Made by a program: the position numbers and the translations under genes. Below the pieces are notes generated by a model. That model ran no database searches. It was not told where the DNA came from and saw only the letters and a program-made list of their open reading frames with translations. From the NCBI RefSeq assembly GCF_004522095.1, contig NZ_SPUI01000003.1, positions 744,001-808,000 on the forward strand: DNA of 64,000 nt, read 5' to 3'. This document shows, piece by piece, positions 55,036 to 63,047 of this stretch. The stretch comes from Nocardioides sp. 503 (GTDB lineage Bacteria; Actinomycetota; Actinomycetes; Propionibacteriales; Nocardioidaceae). Position 1 is the first letter of the stretch. Each line of letters begins with the position of its first letter.

Positions 55036-56682
55036 GTGGCACGAAGCAAGGGACAGCAGGGCGGCGACCCCGTCGACTGGGTGACGCGCGCCGCCGACGA
55101 CGCCATCCGGCACGCCGGCGAGGGCAACCTGGTCACGGTCTCCTCCGGCATCAGCCCGTCGGGACCGGTCCACCTGGGCAACCTGCGCGAGGTCCTGACC
55201 GTCCACTTCGTCGCCGACGAGATCGCGCGGCGCGGGGTGCCCGTGCGGCACCTGCACGTGTGGGACGACTACGACCGCTTCCGCAAGGTGCCCGCCGGCA
55301 TCGACGCGTCCTACGCCGAGCACATCGCCCGTCCGCTGTCCGCCGTACCCGACCCGACCGGTGAGTTCCCCAGCTGGGCCGAGCGCTGGAAGGCGCCGCT
55401 GCTCTCCGCGCTGTCCGAGATGGGCGTCGAGCTGGAGCAGGTCAGCCAGACCGAGCGCTACACCTCGGGCCACTACCGCGACCAGGTGCTGCACGCCGTG
55501 TCGCGGCGCGACGACATCGAGGCCGTCATGGCCCGCTACCGCACCAAGGCGCCGGCCGCCGGTGAGGACGCCGCGCCCGCGGGCATCCCCTTCCCCTACA
55601 AGCCCTACTGCCGCCAGTGCGGGCGCGACACGACCACCGCCACGGCGTACGACGACGCGACGACGACGCTGTCCTACACCTGCTCGTCGTGCGGCTTCAC
55701 CGGGTCCACCGACCTGTCCACGGACTTCGAGGGCAAGCTCGTGTGGAAGGTCGACTGGCCGATGCGCTGGGCGCTGGAGAAGGTCGACTTCGAGCCGGCC
55801 GGCGACGACCACGCCACCCCCGGCTCGTCGTTCACCGTCGGCAAGGAGCTGGTCGGGGAGATCTTCGGGGCCCCGATGCCGACGTACTTCGGCTACTCGT
55901 TCGTCGGCATCGCCGGCATGGCCAAGATGTCCTCCTCGCGCGGGGGCGTCCCGACCGCCGCCGACGCGCTGCGGATCCTCGAGGCGCCGATCCTGCGCTG
56001 GCTCTACGTCCGCCGCGCGCCGCGGCAGGTCTTCACCATCGACTTCGGTCCCGAGGTCGTGCGGCTCTACGACGAGTGGGACGCGCTCGGCCGCAAGGCC
56101 GCCGACCCGGCGCGCCGCGACGGCGCCGTGCTCGCCTACGAGCGGGCGTCGGCCACCGTGGCCGCCGGCACGCTGCCGACCTCGCCGGTCCCCGTGCCGT
56201 TCAAGCTGCTGTCCTCGGTCGCCGACGTGACCGCCGGCTCCGCCGAGCTGATCTCCTCGACCGTCGCCCGCGTGGGCCACCCCCACGAGTCGGTCTCCGA
56301 CCTCGAGCCGCGGCTGTCGAAGGCGATGACCTGGACCCAGGAGTTCGTGCCGGAGGACGAGCGCACCACCGTGCGCGCCGCCCCCGACACCGAGCGGCTG
56401 GCGGCGTTGACCGAGGACGAGATGCTCTGGCTCGCCCAGCTCCTCGACCGGCTGCCCGACGCCTTCGACCTGGACGAGCTCACGACGCTGATCTACGGCG
56501 TCCCCAAGCTCGCCCGCGGCATGGGCGTCGACGACCCGCCCACCGACGAGGTCAAGGCGGACCAGAAGGACTTCTTCCGTCTGCTCTACCGGCTCCTGGT
56601 CGCCGCAGACCGCGGCCCCCGCCTCCCCACGCTCTTCGTGGCGCTCGGCCCCGAGCGCGTCCGCTCGCTCCTCGGCGCCTGA
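55036..56682 (+). CDS. lysS: Lysyl-tRNA synthetase, class I
   Basis: A 548-residue class I LysRS, the archaeal-type enzyme. The HIGH-like motif is SPSGPVHLGN, and KMSSS (in AKMSSSRGG) is the second signature. Two CxxC pairs (CRQCG, CSSCG) suggest a zinc-binding insertion. GTG 55036 follows TAGCGT (55022-55027) by 8 nt, so I use it rather than the earlier TTG. Class II LysRS is the usual form in bacteria. A class I enzyme is known in some actinobacteria. Confidence 0.92.
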   Translation: MARSKGQQGGDPVDWVTRAADDAIRHAGEGNLVTVSSGISPSGPVHLGNLREVLTVHFVADEIARRGVPVRHLHVWDDYDRFRKVPAGIDASYAEHIARPLSAVPDPTGEFPSWAERWKAPLLSALSEMGVELEQVSQTERYTSGHYRDQVLHAVSRRDDIEAVMARYRTKAPAAGEDAAPAGIPFPYKPYCRQCGRDTTTATAYDDATTTLSYTCSSCGFTGSTDLSTDFEGKLVWKVDWPMRWALEKVDFEPAGDDHATPGSSFTVGKELVGEIFGAPMPTYFGYSFVGIAGMAKMSSSRGGVPTAADALRILEAPILRWLYVRRAPRQVFTIDFGPEVVRLYDEWDALGRKAADPARRDGAVLAYERASATVAAGTLPTSPVPVPFKLLSSVADVTAGSAELISSTVARVGHPHESVSDLEPRLSKAMTWTQEFVPEDERTTVRAAPDTERLAALTEDEMLWLAQLLDRLPDAFDLDELTTLIYGVPKLARGMGVDDPPTDEVKADQKDFFRLLYRLLVAADRGPRLPTLFVALGPERVRSLLGA

Positions 56683-56696
56683 CGGGGCCGGCCCTC

Positions 56697-57107
56697 CTAC
56701 CCCAGGAGGGCGTCGTACGCCGCGGGGCTGGAGTCGCGGAGGAACTCCGAGCAGCGCTCCCACTCGTGGGTCTCGCCGATGGCGCGGGCCGAGAGGGCGA
56801 GGAGGGCCAGCGAGGTGAGGAAGCCGCGGTTGGGCTCGTGCTCCCACGGGACGGGGCCGTGGCCCTTCCAGCCGTTGCGGCGCAGGTTGTCCAGCGAGCG
56901 GTGGTAGCCGACGCGCGCGTAGGCGTAGACCGTCACGTCGTCGGCGCTCGCCTCGCGGGCCTCCCCGGCCAGGGCGGCCCAGGCGGCCGGCGAGTCCGGG
57001 TGGCGTCGTACGACGTCGGCGGGCGAGGAGGTCGCCAGCTCGGCGACCGCCGGGTCGACCGGGAGGTGGGTGGGAGGGGGGCCGGCCATCAGATCCATGT
57101 GACTCAT
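56697..57107 (-). CDS. DUF3151 family protein
   Basis: A 136-residue protein with GPPPTHLPVDPAVAEL at the N-terminus and RRNGWKGHGPVPWEHEPNRG in the middle, diagnostic of actinobacterial DUF3151. The start is uncertain: ATGs at 57107, 57098 and 57089 are all in frame. I use 57107, which starts MSHMDLMAGPPP. It is soluble and of unknown function. A palindrome overlaps the start and is shared with the divergent MFS gene. Confidence 0.8.
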   Translation of the reverse strand: MSHMDLMAGPPPTHLPVDPAVAELATSSPADVVRRHPDSPAAWAALAGEAREASADDVTVYAYARVGYHRSLDNLRRNGWKGHGPVPWEHEPNRGFLTSLALLALSARAIGETHEWERCSEFLRDSSPAAYDALLG

Positions 57108-57140
57108 GGAATGAGTGTCCCAGGCAGGGTGTTGACTCAT
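57102..57140. promoter_or_regulatory. Palindrome and repeated half-site upstream of the DHA2 gene
   Basis: ACTCAT-GGA-ATGAGT (57102-57116) is a perfect palindrome. ACTCAT recurs at 57135-57140, and GACTCATG repeats every 33 bp. This could be an operator for the exporter and DUF3151 gene. Confidence 0.45.
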
Positions 57141-57143
57141 GCC

Positions 57144-58655
57144 GTGACCCAGACCCAACCGCCGGCCGGCGCGGCACCCACGTCCCCGACCGAGGACACG
57201 GACCCGTGGCCCGCGCTGTTCGCGCTGTGCCTGGGGTTCTTCATGATCCTCGTCGACTCCACCATCGTCAGCGTCGCGACGCCGGCGATCATCGAGGACT
57301 TCGACGCCGAGGTCAACACGGTCGTGTGGGTCACCAGCGCCTACCTCCTCGCCTACGCCGTCCCGGTGCTGATCACCGGCCGCCTGGGTGACCGCTTCGG
57401 GCCCAAGCGGCTCTACCTCGCGGGCCTCGTGGTGTTCACGCTGGCCAGCCTGTGGTGCGGCCTCACCAGCAGCATCGACGGGCTGATCGTCGCCCGCGTG
57501 GTGCAGGGTCTCGGCGCCGCCATGATCACGCCGCAGACGATGGCGATCATCACCCGCATCTTCCCGCCGGCCCGCCGCGGCAAGGCGATGGCCCTGTGGG
57601 GTGCGACGGCCGGCGTGGCCACGCTGGTCGGGCCCATCCTGGGCGGCGTGCTCGTCGACTGGCTCGGCTGGGAGTGGATCTTCTTCATCAACATCCCCGT
57701 CGGCATCCTCGCGCTGGTGCTCGCCTGGCGGCTCGTGCCGACCCTGTCGACCAACACCCACCGCTTCGACTGGATCGGCGTGGCGCTCAGCGGCGCCGGC
57801 ATGTTCCTGCTGGTGTTCGGCATCCAGGAGGGCGACCAGTACGACTGGGGCACCATCACCGGCCAGATCACCGTCTGGCGCATGATCATCCTGGGCCTCG
57901 TGGTCTTCGCGGGCTTCGTCGTGTGGCAGCGCGTCAACCGCCAGGAGCCGCTGGTGCCGCTCGGGCTCTTCCGCGACCGCAACTTCTCGCTCGCCAACAT
58001 CGCCATCACCTCGATGGGCTTCGCGATCACCGGGCTCGCGATCCCCCTGATGCTCTACGCCCAGCTCGTGCGCGGCCTGAGCCCCACGCAGTCGGCGCTC
58101 CTGCTCGTGCCGATGGCGCTGATGACGATCGGCCTGGCCCGCTTCGTCGGCGGGCTGACCGACCGGGTCCACCCGCGCCTGATCACGAGCTTCGGCTTCA
58201 CTGCGATCATCGCCTCGCTCGTGTGGCTCTCGGCCGTCATGACGCCGGGCTCGGCCACCTGGGAGATCCTGCTCCCGATGGCCCTCCTCGGCATCGGCAA
58301 CGCCTGTGTCTGGGCGCCCAACTCCGCCACCGCCACCCGGAACCTGCCGATCCACCAGGCCGGAGCGGGCGCCGGGGTCTACAACGCCACGCGGCAGGTC
58401 GGCGCCGTCCTGGGCGCCGCCGGCATCGCGGTGCTCATCGACTCGCGTCTGTCCGCGGCGGGGCTGCCCACGAGCTTCACCCCGGAGGGCGGCGGCGGTC
58501 AGCTGCCGGCTGCGGTCCAGGGTCCGTTCGCGGACGCGATGGCCCAGGCCATGCTGCTGCCGCCGGCCGTGCTGGTGCTGGGGCTGCTCGCCTCACTGCT
58601 GTTCGAGCGGCCCCGCCACGACGGGTTCACCCGGCAGGTCCCGACGGCGGACTAG
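57144..58655 (+). CDS. MFS transporter, DHA2 (EmrB/QacA) family
   Basis: A 503-residue protein with 14 predicted helices. Motifs are FMILVDSTIVSVATPAI in TM1, ITGRLGDRFGPKRLY after TM2 and VATLVGPILGGVLVDWLGW in TM5. GTG 57144 is used; ATG 57111 is an in-frame alternative but lies inside the palindrome. This is the third DHA2-type exporter in the window. Its end overlaps that of convergent fbaA by 4 bp. Confidence 0.9.
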   Translation: MTQTQPPAGAAPTSPTEDTDPWPALFALCLGFFMILVDSTIVSVATPAIIEDFDAEVNTVVWVTSAYLLAYAVPVLITGRLGDRFGPKRLYLAGLVVFTLASLWCGLTSSIDGLIVARVVQGLGAAMITPQTMAIITRIFPPARRGKAMALWGATAGVATLVGPILGGVLVDWLGWEWIFFINIPVGILALVLAWRLVPTLSTNTHRFDWIGVALSGAGMFLLVFGIQEGDQYDWGTITGQITVWRMIILGLVVFAGFVVWQRVNRQEPLVPLGLFRDRNFSLANIAITSMGFAITGLAIPLMLYAQLVRGLSPTQSALLLVPMALMTIGLARFVGGLTDRVHPRLITSFGFTAIIASLVWLSAVMTPGSATWEILLPMALLGIGNACVWAPNSATATRNLPIHQAGAGAGVYNATRQVGAVLGAAGIAVLIDSRLSAAGLPTSFTPEGGGGQLPAAVQGPFADAMAQAMLLPPAVLVLGLLASLLFERPRHDGFTRQVPTAD

Positions 58656-59683
58656 CCGATGGACTTGCCGGCCGAGCGGAGGTGCTCGCAGGCCTCGCCG
58701 ACGCGCGCGGCCATCCCGGCCTCGCCGGCCTTGCCCCAGGCGCGGGGGTCGTAGACCTTCTTGTTGCCGACCTCGCCGTCGACCTTCAGCACGCCGTCGT
58801 AGTTGGCGAACATGTGGGCCGCGACCGGGCGGGTGAACGCGTACTGGGTGTCGGTGTCGACGTTCATCTTCACGACGCCGTAGTCGACGGCCGCGCCGAT
58901 CTCCTCGGCGGTCGAGCCGGACCCGCCGTGGAAGACCAGGTCGAACGGCTTGCTGCCGTCGGCCAGGCCCAGCTTGGCGGCGACGGCCTCCTGCGCGGTC
59001 TTAAGGATCTCGGGACGCAGCTTGACGTTGCCCGGCTTGTAGACGCCGTGCACGTTGCCGAAGGTCAGCGCCGCCATGTAGCGACCCTGCTCGCCGGCGC
59101 CCAGCGCCTCGATGGTCGCGAGCGCGTCCTCGGGGGTCGTGTAGAGCTGGTCGTTGATTTCGTTGGCGACGCCGTCCTCCTCGCCACCGACGACGCCGAT
59201 CTCGACCTCGAGGATGATGTGCGCCGCGGCGCAGCGGGCGAGCAGGTCGCGGGCGATCTCGAGGTTCTCGTCGAGAGGTACGGCGGAGCCGTCCCACATG
59301 TGCGACTGGAAGAGCGGGAGCTCGCCCCGGGCCACGCGCTCGGCGGAGATCTCCACCAGCGGCCGGACGAAGCCGTCGAGCTTGTCCTTGGGGCAGTGGT
59401 CGGTGTGCAGCGCGATCTGCACCGGGTAGTTCTTCGCGACCTCGGCGGCGTAGGCGGCGAAGGCCACGGAGCCGGTGACCATGTGCTTGACGCTGGGGCC
59501 GGAGAGGTACTCCGCGCCGCCGGTCGAGACCTGGATGATGCCGTCGGAGCCGGCGTCGGCGAAGCCCTTCAGCGCCGCGTTGAGCGTCTGCGACGACGAC
59601 ACGTTGATCGCCGGGAACGCGAACGCGTCGGCCTTGGCCGTGTCGAGCATCTGGGCGTACATCTCAGGAGTCGCGATAGGCAT
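58652..59683 (-). CDS. fbaA: Class II fructose-bisphosphate aldolase
   Basis: A 343-residue zinc-dependent aldolase of glycolysis and gluconeogenesis. Zinc and active-site segments are HTDHCPKDKLDGF, ILEVEIGVVGGEEDG, GNVHGVYKPGN and FHGGSGST. ATG 59683 has GGAGG immediately upstream and TAGGGT (59691-59696) 7 nt from the start, so the transcript may be leaderless or nearly so. The frame upstream to 60199 is antisense to the DUF2867 gene and is rejected. Confidence 0.96.
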   Translation of the reverse strand: MPIATPEMYAQMLDTAKADAFAFPAINVSSSQTLNAALKGFADAGSDGIIQVSTGGAEYLSGPSVKHMVTGSVAFAAYAAEVAKNYPVQIALHTDHCPKDKLDGFVRPLVEISAERVARGELPLFQSHMWDGSAVPLDENLEIARDLLARCAAAHIILEVEIGVVGGEEDGVANEINDQLYTTPEDALATIEALGAGEQGRYMAALTFGNVHGVYKPGNVKLRPEILKTAQEAVAAKLGLADGSKPFDLVFHGGSGSTAEEIGAAVDYGVVKMNVDTDTQYAFTRPVAAHMFANYDGVLKVDGEVGNKKVYDPRAWGKAGEAGMAARVGEACEHLRSAGKSIG

Positions 59684-59740
59684 GTCCTCCACCCTAGTGG
59701 CTACCCACGGGTCCACCCAGGGCTCTCGTAGCCTCGAGCC

Positions 59741-60217
59741 ATGCGCCGCCACCGCACCTTGACGACGACCTCTCGGGACTCCGCCCTCCCCGTCGACCCC
59801 GACCGGGCCTGGGCCGTCGTGGCGTCCGGCCGCCCCGGCCCTCGGTGGTACGTCGACGCCGCGCCGTTCGTCGTCCGCGGCGGCATCGACCGGCTCGTCG
59901 GCGGCGCCGGGCGCCGGTGGCCGCCTCCCGGCACGCCCCTGCTGGCGACCGGCGACCGCGCCGGGTTCTGGCGGGTCACCGAGGCCGACCACGAGCGCCG
60001 GCGACTGGTCCTCGTCGCCGACGTCCGGGCGCCGGGGACGGTCACCCTCACCACCGAGGTCACCGACGGCCGGCTGCGACAGACCGTCGCCCTCGAGCCG
60101 CACGGACTGCTCGGTGCGGTCTACCTGGTCGCCGACCTCGGCGCCCGCGAGACCGTCTCCGAGCTGGCCCACCGCCGGCTCCTCCGCGAGATCGGGCAAA
60201 CGCCGACGCAGGCCTAA
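59741..60217 (+). CDS. DUF2867-like protein
   Basis: A 158-residue protein. The C-terminal phrase LGAVYLVADLGARETVSELA and the middle GDRAGFWRVTEAD resemble DUF2867 (SRPBCC-like fold). The function is unknown. ATG 59741 follows TAGCCT (59729-59734) by 6 nt. It is divergent from fbaA, 57 bp apart. Confidence 0.7.
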   Translation: MRRHRTLTTTSRDSALPVDPDRAWAVVASGRPGPRWYVDAAPFVVRGGIDRLVGGAGRRWPPPGTPLLATGDRAGFWRVTEADHERRRLVLVADVRAPGTVTLTTEVTDGRLRQTVALEPHGLLGAVYLVADLGARETVSELAHRRLLREIGQTPTQA

Positions 60218-60263
60218 GAGGGCGGGTTAGGGTCGCGCAACTCGCCCCCTCGGAAGGAACCCC

Positions 60264-61019
60264 GTGCTCCGCTCTGCGCTCCGCTCGCTCCTCGTCACCG
60301 TGGCCGCCGCCGCGATCCTCGCCGGCCCCTCGTTGGCCGACGCCGCCCCCGCCCAGCGCGCCGGCGACCCCACCTTCCACCTGCAGCCCGTCGGCAGCTG
60401 CCACGCGCTGACGTACAAGCAGTACTTCGCCGCGTCTGCGCCGGCGACCGCCGTGCCCTGCACCGACCCTCACACGAGCCAGACGATCGCCACCGTCCGC
60501 CTCACCGGCAAGGTCGACTGGAAGGACTCCGGTGCGCTCTGGCCCAAGATCGCCAAGCGCTGCTACCCGGCCATGAAGTCGGCCTTGGGCACGAACCCCA
60601 AGACGCGGGCGATGTCGTCGTACGCGGCGGCGTGGTTCATCCCGAGCGCCGCGGAGCGCCGGCAGGGAGCGAAGTGGCTGCGCTGCGACCTCATCCTGCG
60701 GGGAGGCAAGCAGCTCCAGCCGCTGCCGACCGACGGCTCCCCGCTCCTGACGGCGCCGCTGTCCGACGCCGTCGCTCATTGCATCACCCACAGGTTCGCC
60801 GACACCGTCTGCACCAAGGCCCACGCCTACCGCGTCGCTGGAGTCGCACGGATCGCCGGCAAGAGGTACCCCGGCGACAAGCGGCTCGCGAAGATGGCCA
60901 CACGCAAGTGCCCCGGCATCACCGGCACTGCTCGCAACTGGCGTTGGAGCTCTCCGTCGGCCGACACGTGGAAGTACGCCGACCGCATGCTCGTCTGCTA
61001 CGACAAGACCCGCAGGTAG
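60264..61019 (+). CDS. Secreted Septum_form-domain protein
   Basis: A 251-residue protein. A signal peptide spans about 1-27 (ADA cleavage). The mature part matches the Septum_form (PF13845) pattern, with two related halves: PVGSCHALTYKQYF, VPCTDPHTSQTIATV, GAKWLRCDLIL, then AVAHCITHRF, VCTKAHAYRVAGV and DRMLVCYD. Conserved cysteines suggest disulfides. GGAAGGAACCCC precedes GTG 60264; TAGGGT in the gap is the likely -10. Despite the family name, a direct role in septation is not established. Confidence 0.82.
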   Translation: MLRSALRSLLVTVAAAAILAGPSLADAAPAQRAGDPTFHLQPVGSCHALTYKQYFAASAPATAVPCTDPHTSQTIATVRLTGKVDWKDSGALWPKIAKRCYPAMKSALGTNPKTRAMSSYAAAWFIPSAAERRQGAKWLRCDLILRGGKQLQPLPTDGSPLLTAPLSDAVAHCITHRFADTVCTKAHAYRVAGVARIAGKRYPGDKRLAKMATRKCPGITGTARNWRWSSPSADTWKYADRMLVCYDKTRR

Positions 61020-61023
61020 CGCC

Positions 61024-61704
61024 CTAGCCGCGCCAGGCGTCGACCCCGGAGAGGTCGGCGTACTGGCGCACCCAGGAGTGCATGGCAATCGCCGCGGCAG
61101 CGGAGGCGTTGATCGAGCGCGTGGAGCCGAACTGCGCGATCGAGAAGGTGCCGTCGCACGCCTCGCGCGCGCCCGCTGACAGCCCGGGTCCCTCCTGGCC
61201 GAAGAGGAAGCACACCCGCCGGGGCACGGTCATCGTCTCGAGGTGCTCGCTGCCGGGCAGGTTGTCGATGCCGAGCAGCCGCACGTCGCGCTCCGCGAGG
61301 TACGCCGCCAGGTCGGCGGCCGTCTCGTGGTGGCGCACGTGCTGGTAGCGGTCGGTGACCATCGCGCCGCGGCGGTTCCACCGGCGGTTGCCGACGATGT
61401 GCACCTCGGCGGCCAGGAAGGCGTTGGCGGAGCGCACGATGGTGCCGATGTTGAAGTCGTGCTGCCAGTTCTCGATCGCCACGTGGAAGTCGTGCCGGCG
61501 CTCGTCGAGGTCGGCGACGATCGCCTCCATGCTCCAGTAGCGGTAGCGGTCGACGACGTTGCGGCGGTCGCCCTCGGCCAGCAGCACGGGGTCGTAGTGC
61601 GCCTCGGTGGGCAGCGGCCCGGGCCACGGCCCGACCCCGACCTCGGCCGGACCGTGCGGCATCGGGTCGTACGGCGCCCGCCGGTCCTCGCTGTCCTCCG
61701 CCAC
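61024..61704 (-). CDS. TrmH/SpoU-family RNA methyltransferase
   Basis: A 226-residue SPOUT enzyme. Motif 1 is NIGTIVRSANAF, motif 2 FLFGQEGPGLS and motif 3 AQFGSTRSINASAAAAI, forming the knotted SAM-binding site. It probably 2'-O-methylates a tRNA or rRNA ribose. GTG 61704 follows TAGTCT (61712-61717) by 7 nt. The frame upstream to 61800 overlaps the divergent DedA gene. Confidence 0.9.
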   Translation of the reverse strand: MAEDSEDRRAPYDPMPHGPAEVGVGPWPGPLPTEAHYDPVLLAEGDRRNVVDRYRYWSMEAIVADLDERRHDFHVAIENWQHDFNIGTIVRSANAFLAAEVHIVGNRRWNRRGAMVTDRYQHVRHHETAADLAAYLAERDVRLLGIDNLPGSEHLETMTVPRRVCFLFGQEGPGLSAGAREACDGTFSIAQFGSTRSINASAAAAIAMHSWVRQYADLSGVDAWRG

Positions 61705-61756
61705 GGCGGCGAGACTACCCAGCGGCACCGTAGGTGCCGACCGGTACCGTTTGTCC

Positions 61757-62476
61757 GTGACCGCGCTCCTGCTCGAGCTCCACCCGTTGCTCCTGGGCAT
61801 GGACTGGATGGACCCTCAGTACCTCCTGGACAGGTTCGGCACGGAGTTCCTCTGGATCAGCCTCCTCATCATCTTCGTGGAGTGCGGCCTGTTCTTCCCG
61901 TTCCTGCCCGGTGACACACTGCTGCTCTCCTTGGGCGTCTTCATCGCCAACCCCAGCGACGGCATCGACGTCTTCCCCGGGAGTCCCGTGGTGGAGCTGC
62001 TGGTCACGCTGGTGCTGCTCGTCGCGGCGGCGATGCTCGGCAACGTCGCCGGCTACGAGATCGGACGTGCGATCGGCCCCCCGCTGTACCAGCGCGACGG
62101 CCGGATCCTCAAGAAGAAGTACTTCGACCAGACCCAGGCGTTCTTCGACAAGCACGGCAACAAGGCCCTTGTCATCGGCCGCTTCGTGCCGTTCGTCCGG
62201 ACCTACATCACCGTGGTGGCGGGCGTGACCCACATGCAGCGCCACCGCTTCCTGAAGTGGAGCTTCGTCGGCGCACTGCTGTGGGTCCTGAGCATCACGC
62301 TGATCGGCTACGTGCTCGGCGCCAAGGTGCCGTGGCTCAAGGACAACATCGACTACGCGATCATGGCGATCATCGTCATCTCGGTGATCCCGGTGGTCTA
62401 CGAGTGGTGGAAGCACCGCCGCCACGCCGACGACGTCGTGGAGGACGTCCCCGACGACGCCACCGCCGACAGCTAG
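61757..62476 (+). CDS. DedA family membrane protein
   Basis: A 239-residue protein with about five helices. Family motifs are FLPGDTLLLSLGVF near the N-terminus and GRFVPFVRTYITVVAGV in the second half. DedA proteins act in lipid or polyprenyl-phosphate flipping. GTG 61757 follows TACCGT (61745-61750) by 6 nt. It overlaps the convergent pyrE end by 4 bp. Confidence 0.9.
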   Translation: MTALLLELHPLLLGMDWMDPQYLLDRFGTEFLWISLLIIFVECGLFFPFLPGDTLLLSLGVFIANPSDGIDVFPGSPVVELLVTLVLLVAAAMLGNVAGYEIGRAIGPPLYQRDGRILKKKYFDQTQAFFDKHGNKALVIGRFVPFVRTYITVVAGVTHMQRHRFLKWSFVGALLWVLSITLIGYVLGAKVPWLKDNIDYAIMAIIVISVIPVVYEWWKHRRHADDVVEDVPDDATADS

Positions 62477-63009
62477 GCCCGCGCGGCGTCCAGCGCCGCC
62501 TTGGTGAGCACCGCGCGCACCTCGAGACCGACGTCGGCGAGCGGGTTCTCCCCCTCGGGGCTGCGGTCGATCGCGCAGACGACGACCTCGACCACCGCGC
62601 CGGCCGCGCGCAGGGCGCGCGTCGCGTCGCGCACCGCACCGCCAGTGGTGATGACGTCCTCGACGAGCGTCACGCGCCGCCCGGCGACGTCCGGGCCCTC
62701 GGCCAGCTTGCAGGTGCCGTACTCCTTGGCCTGCTTGCGCACGAACAGCGCCGGCGTGCCCGTGAGGCTGCTGACGAGCGTGGCGATTGGCACTCCGCCC
62801 AGCTCAAGGCCGCCGAGCAGCTCGGTGCCCTCGGGCAGCAGCGGCACCATCTGCCGGGCCACCCGGGCCAGCAGCTCGGGCTGGGCCTCGAAGAGGTACT
62901 TGTCGAAGTACTCCGAGGACACCTGGCCGGAGCGCAGCGTGAACTCGCCGGTCAGGCGGCAGCAGGCGTCGACGTCGGCGGCCAGGCTGGGGTCGGGGGT
63001 CGTGGTCAC
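62473..63009 (-). CDS. pyrE: Orotate phosphoribosyltransferase
   Basis: A 178-residue PRTase that makes OMP from orotate and PRPP in pyrimidine synthesis. The PRPP loop is VTLVEDVITTGGA, and KEYGTCKLAEG lies in the catalytic loop. GTG 63009 follows TAGCCT (63016-63021) by 6 nt. It is divergent from the aminotransferase. No other pyr genes are in the window. Confidence 0.95.
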   Translation of the reverse strand: MTTTPDPSLAADVDACCRLTGEFTLRSGQVSSEYFDKYLFEAQPELLARVARQMVPLLPEGTELLGGLELGGVPIATLVSSLTGTPALFVRKQAKEYGTCKLAEGPDVAGRRVTLVEDVITTGGAVRDATRALRAAGAVVEVVVCAIDRSPEGENPLADVGLEVRAVLTKAALDAARA

Positions 63010-63047
63010 GCCGACAGGCTAGCGGCCGGTCCCCGTACGCTCGGCAC

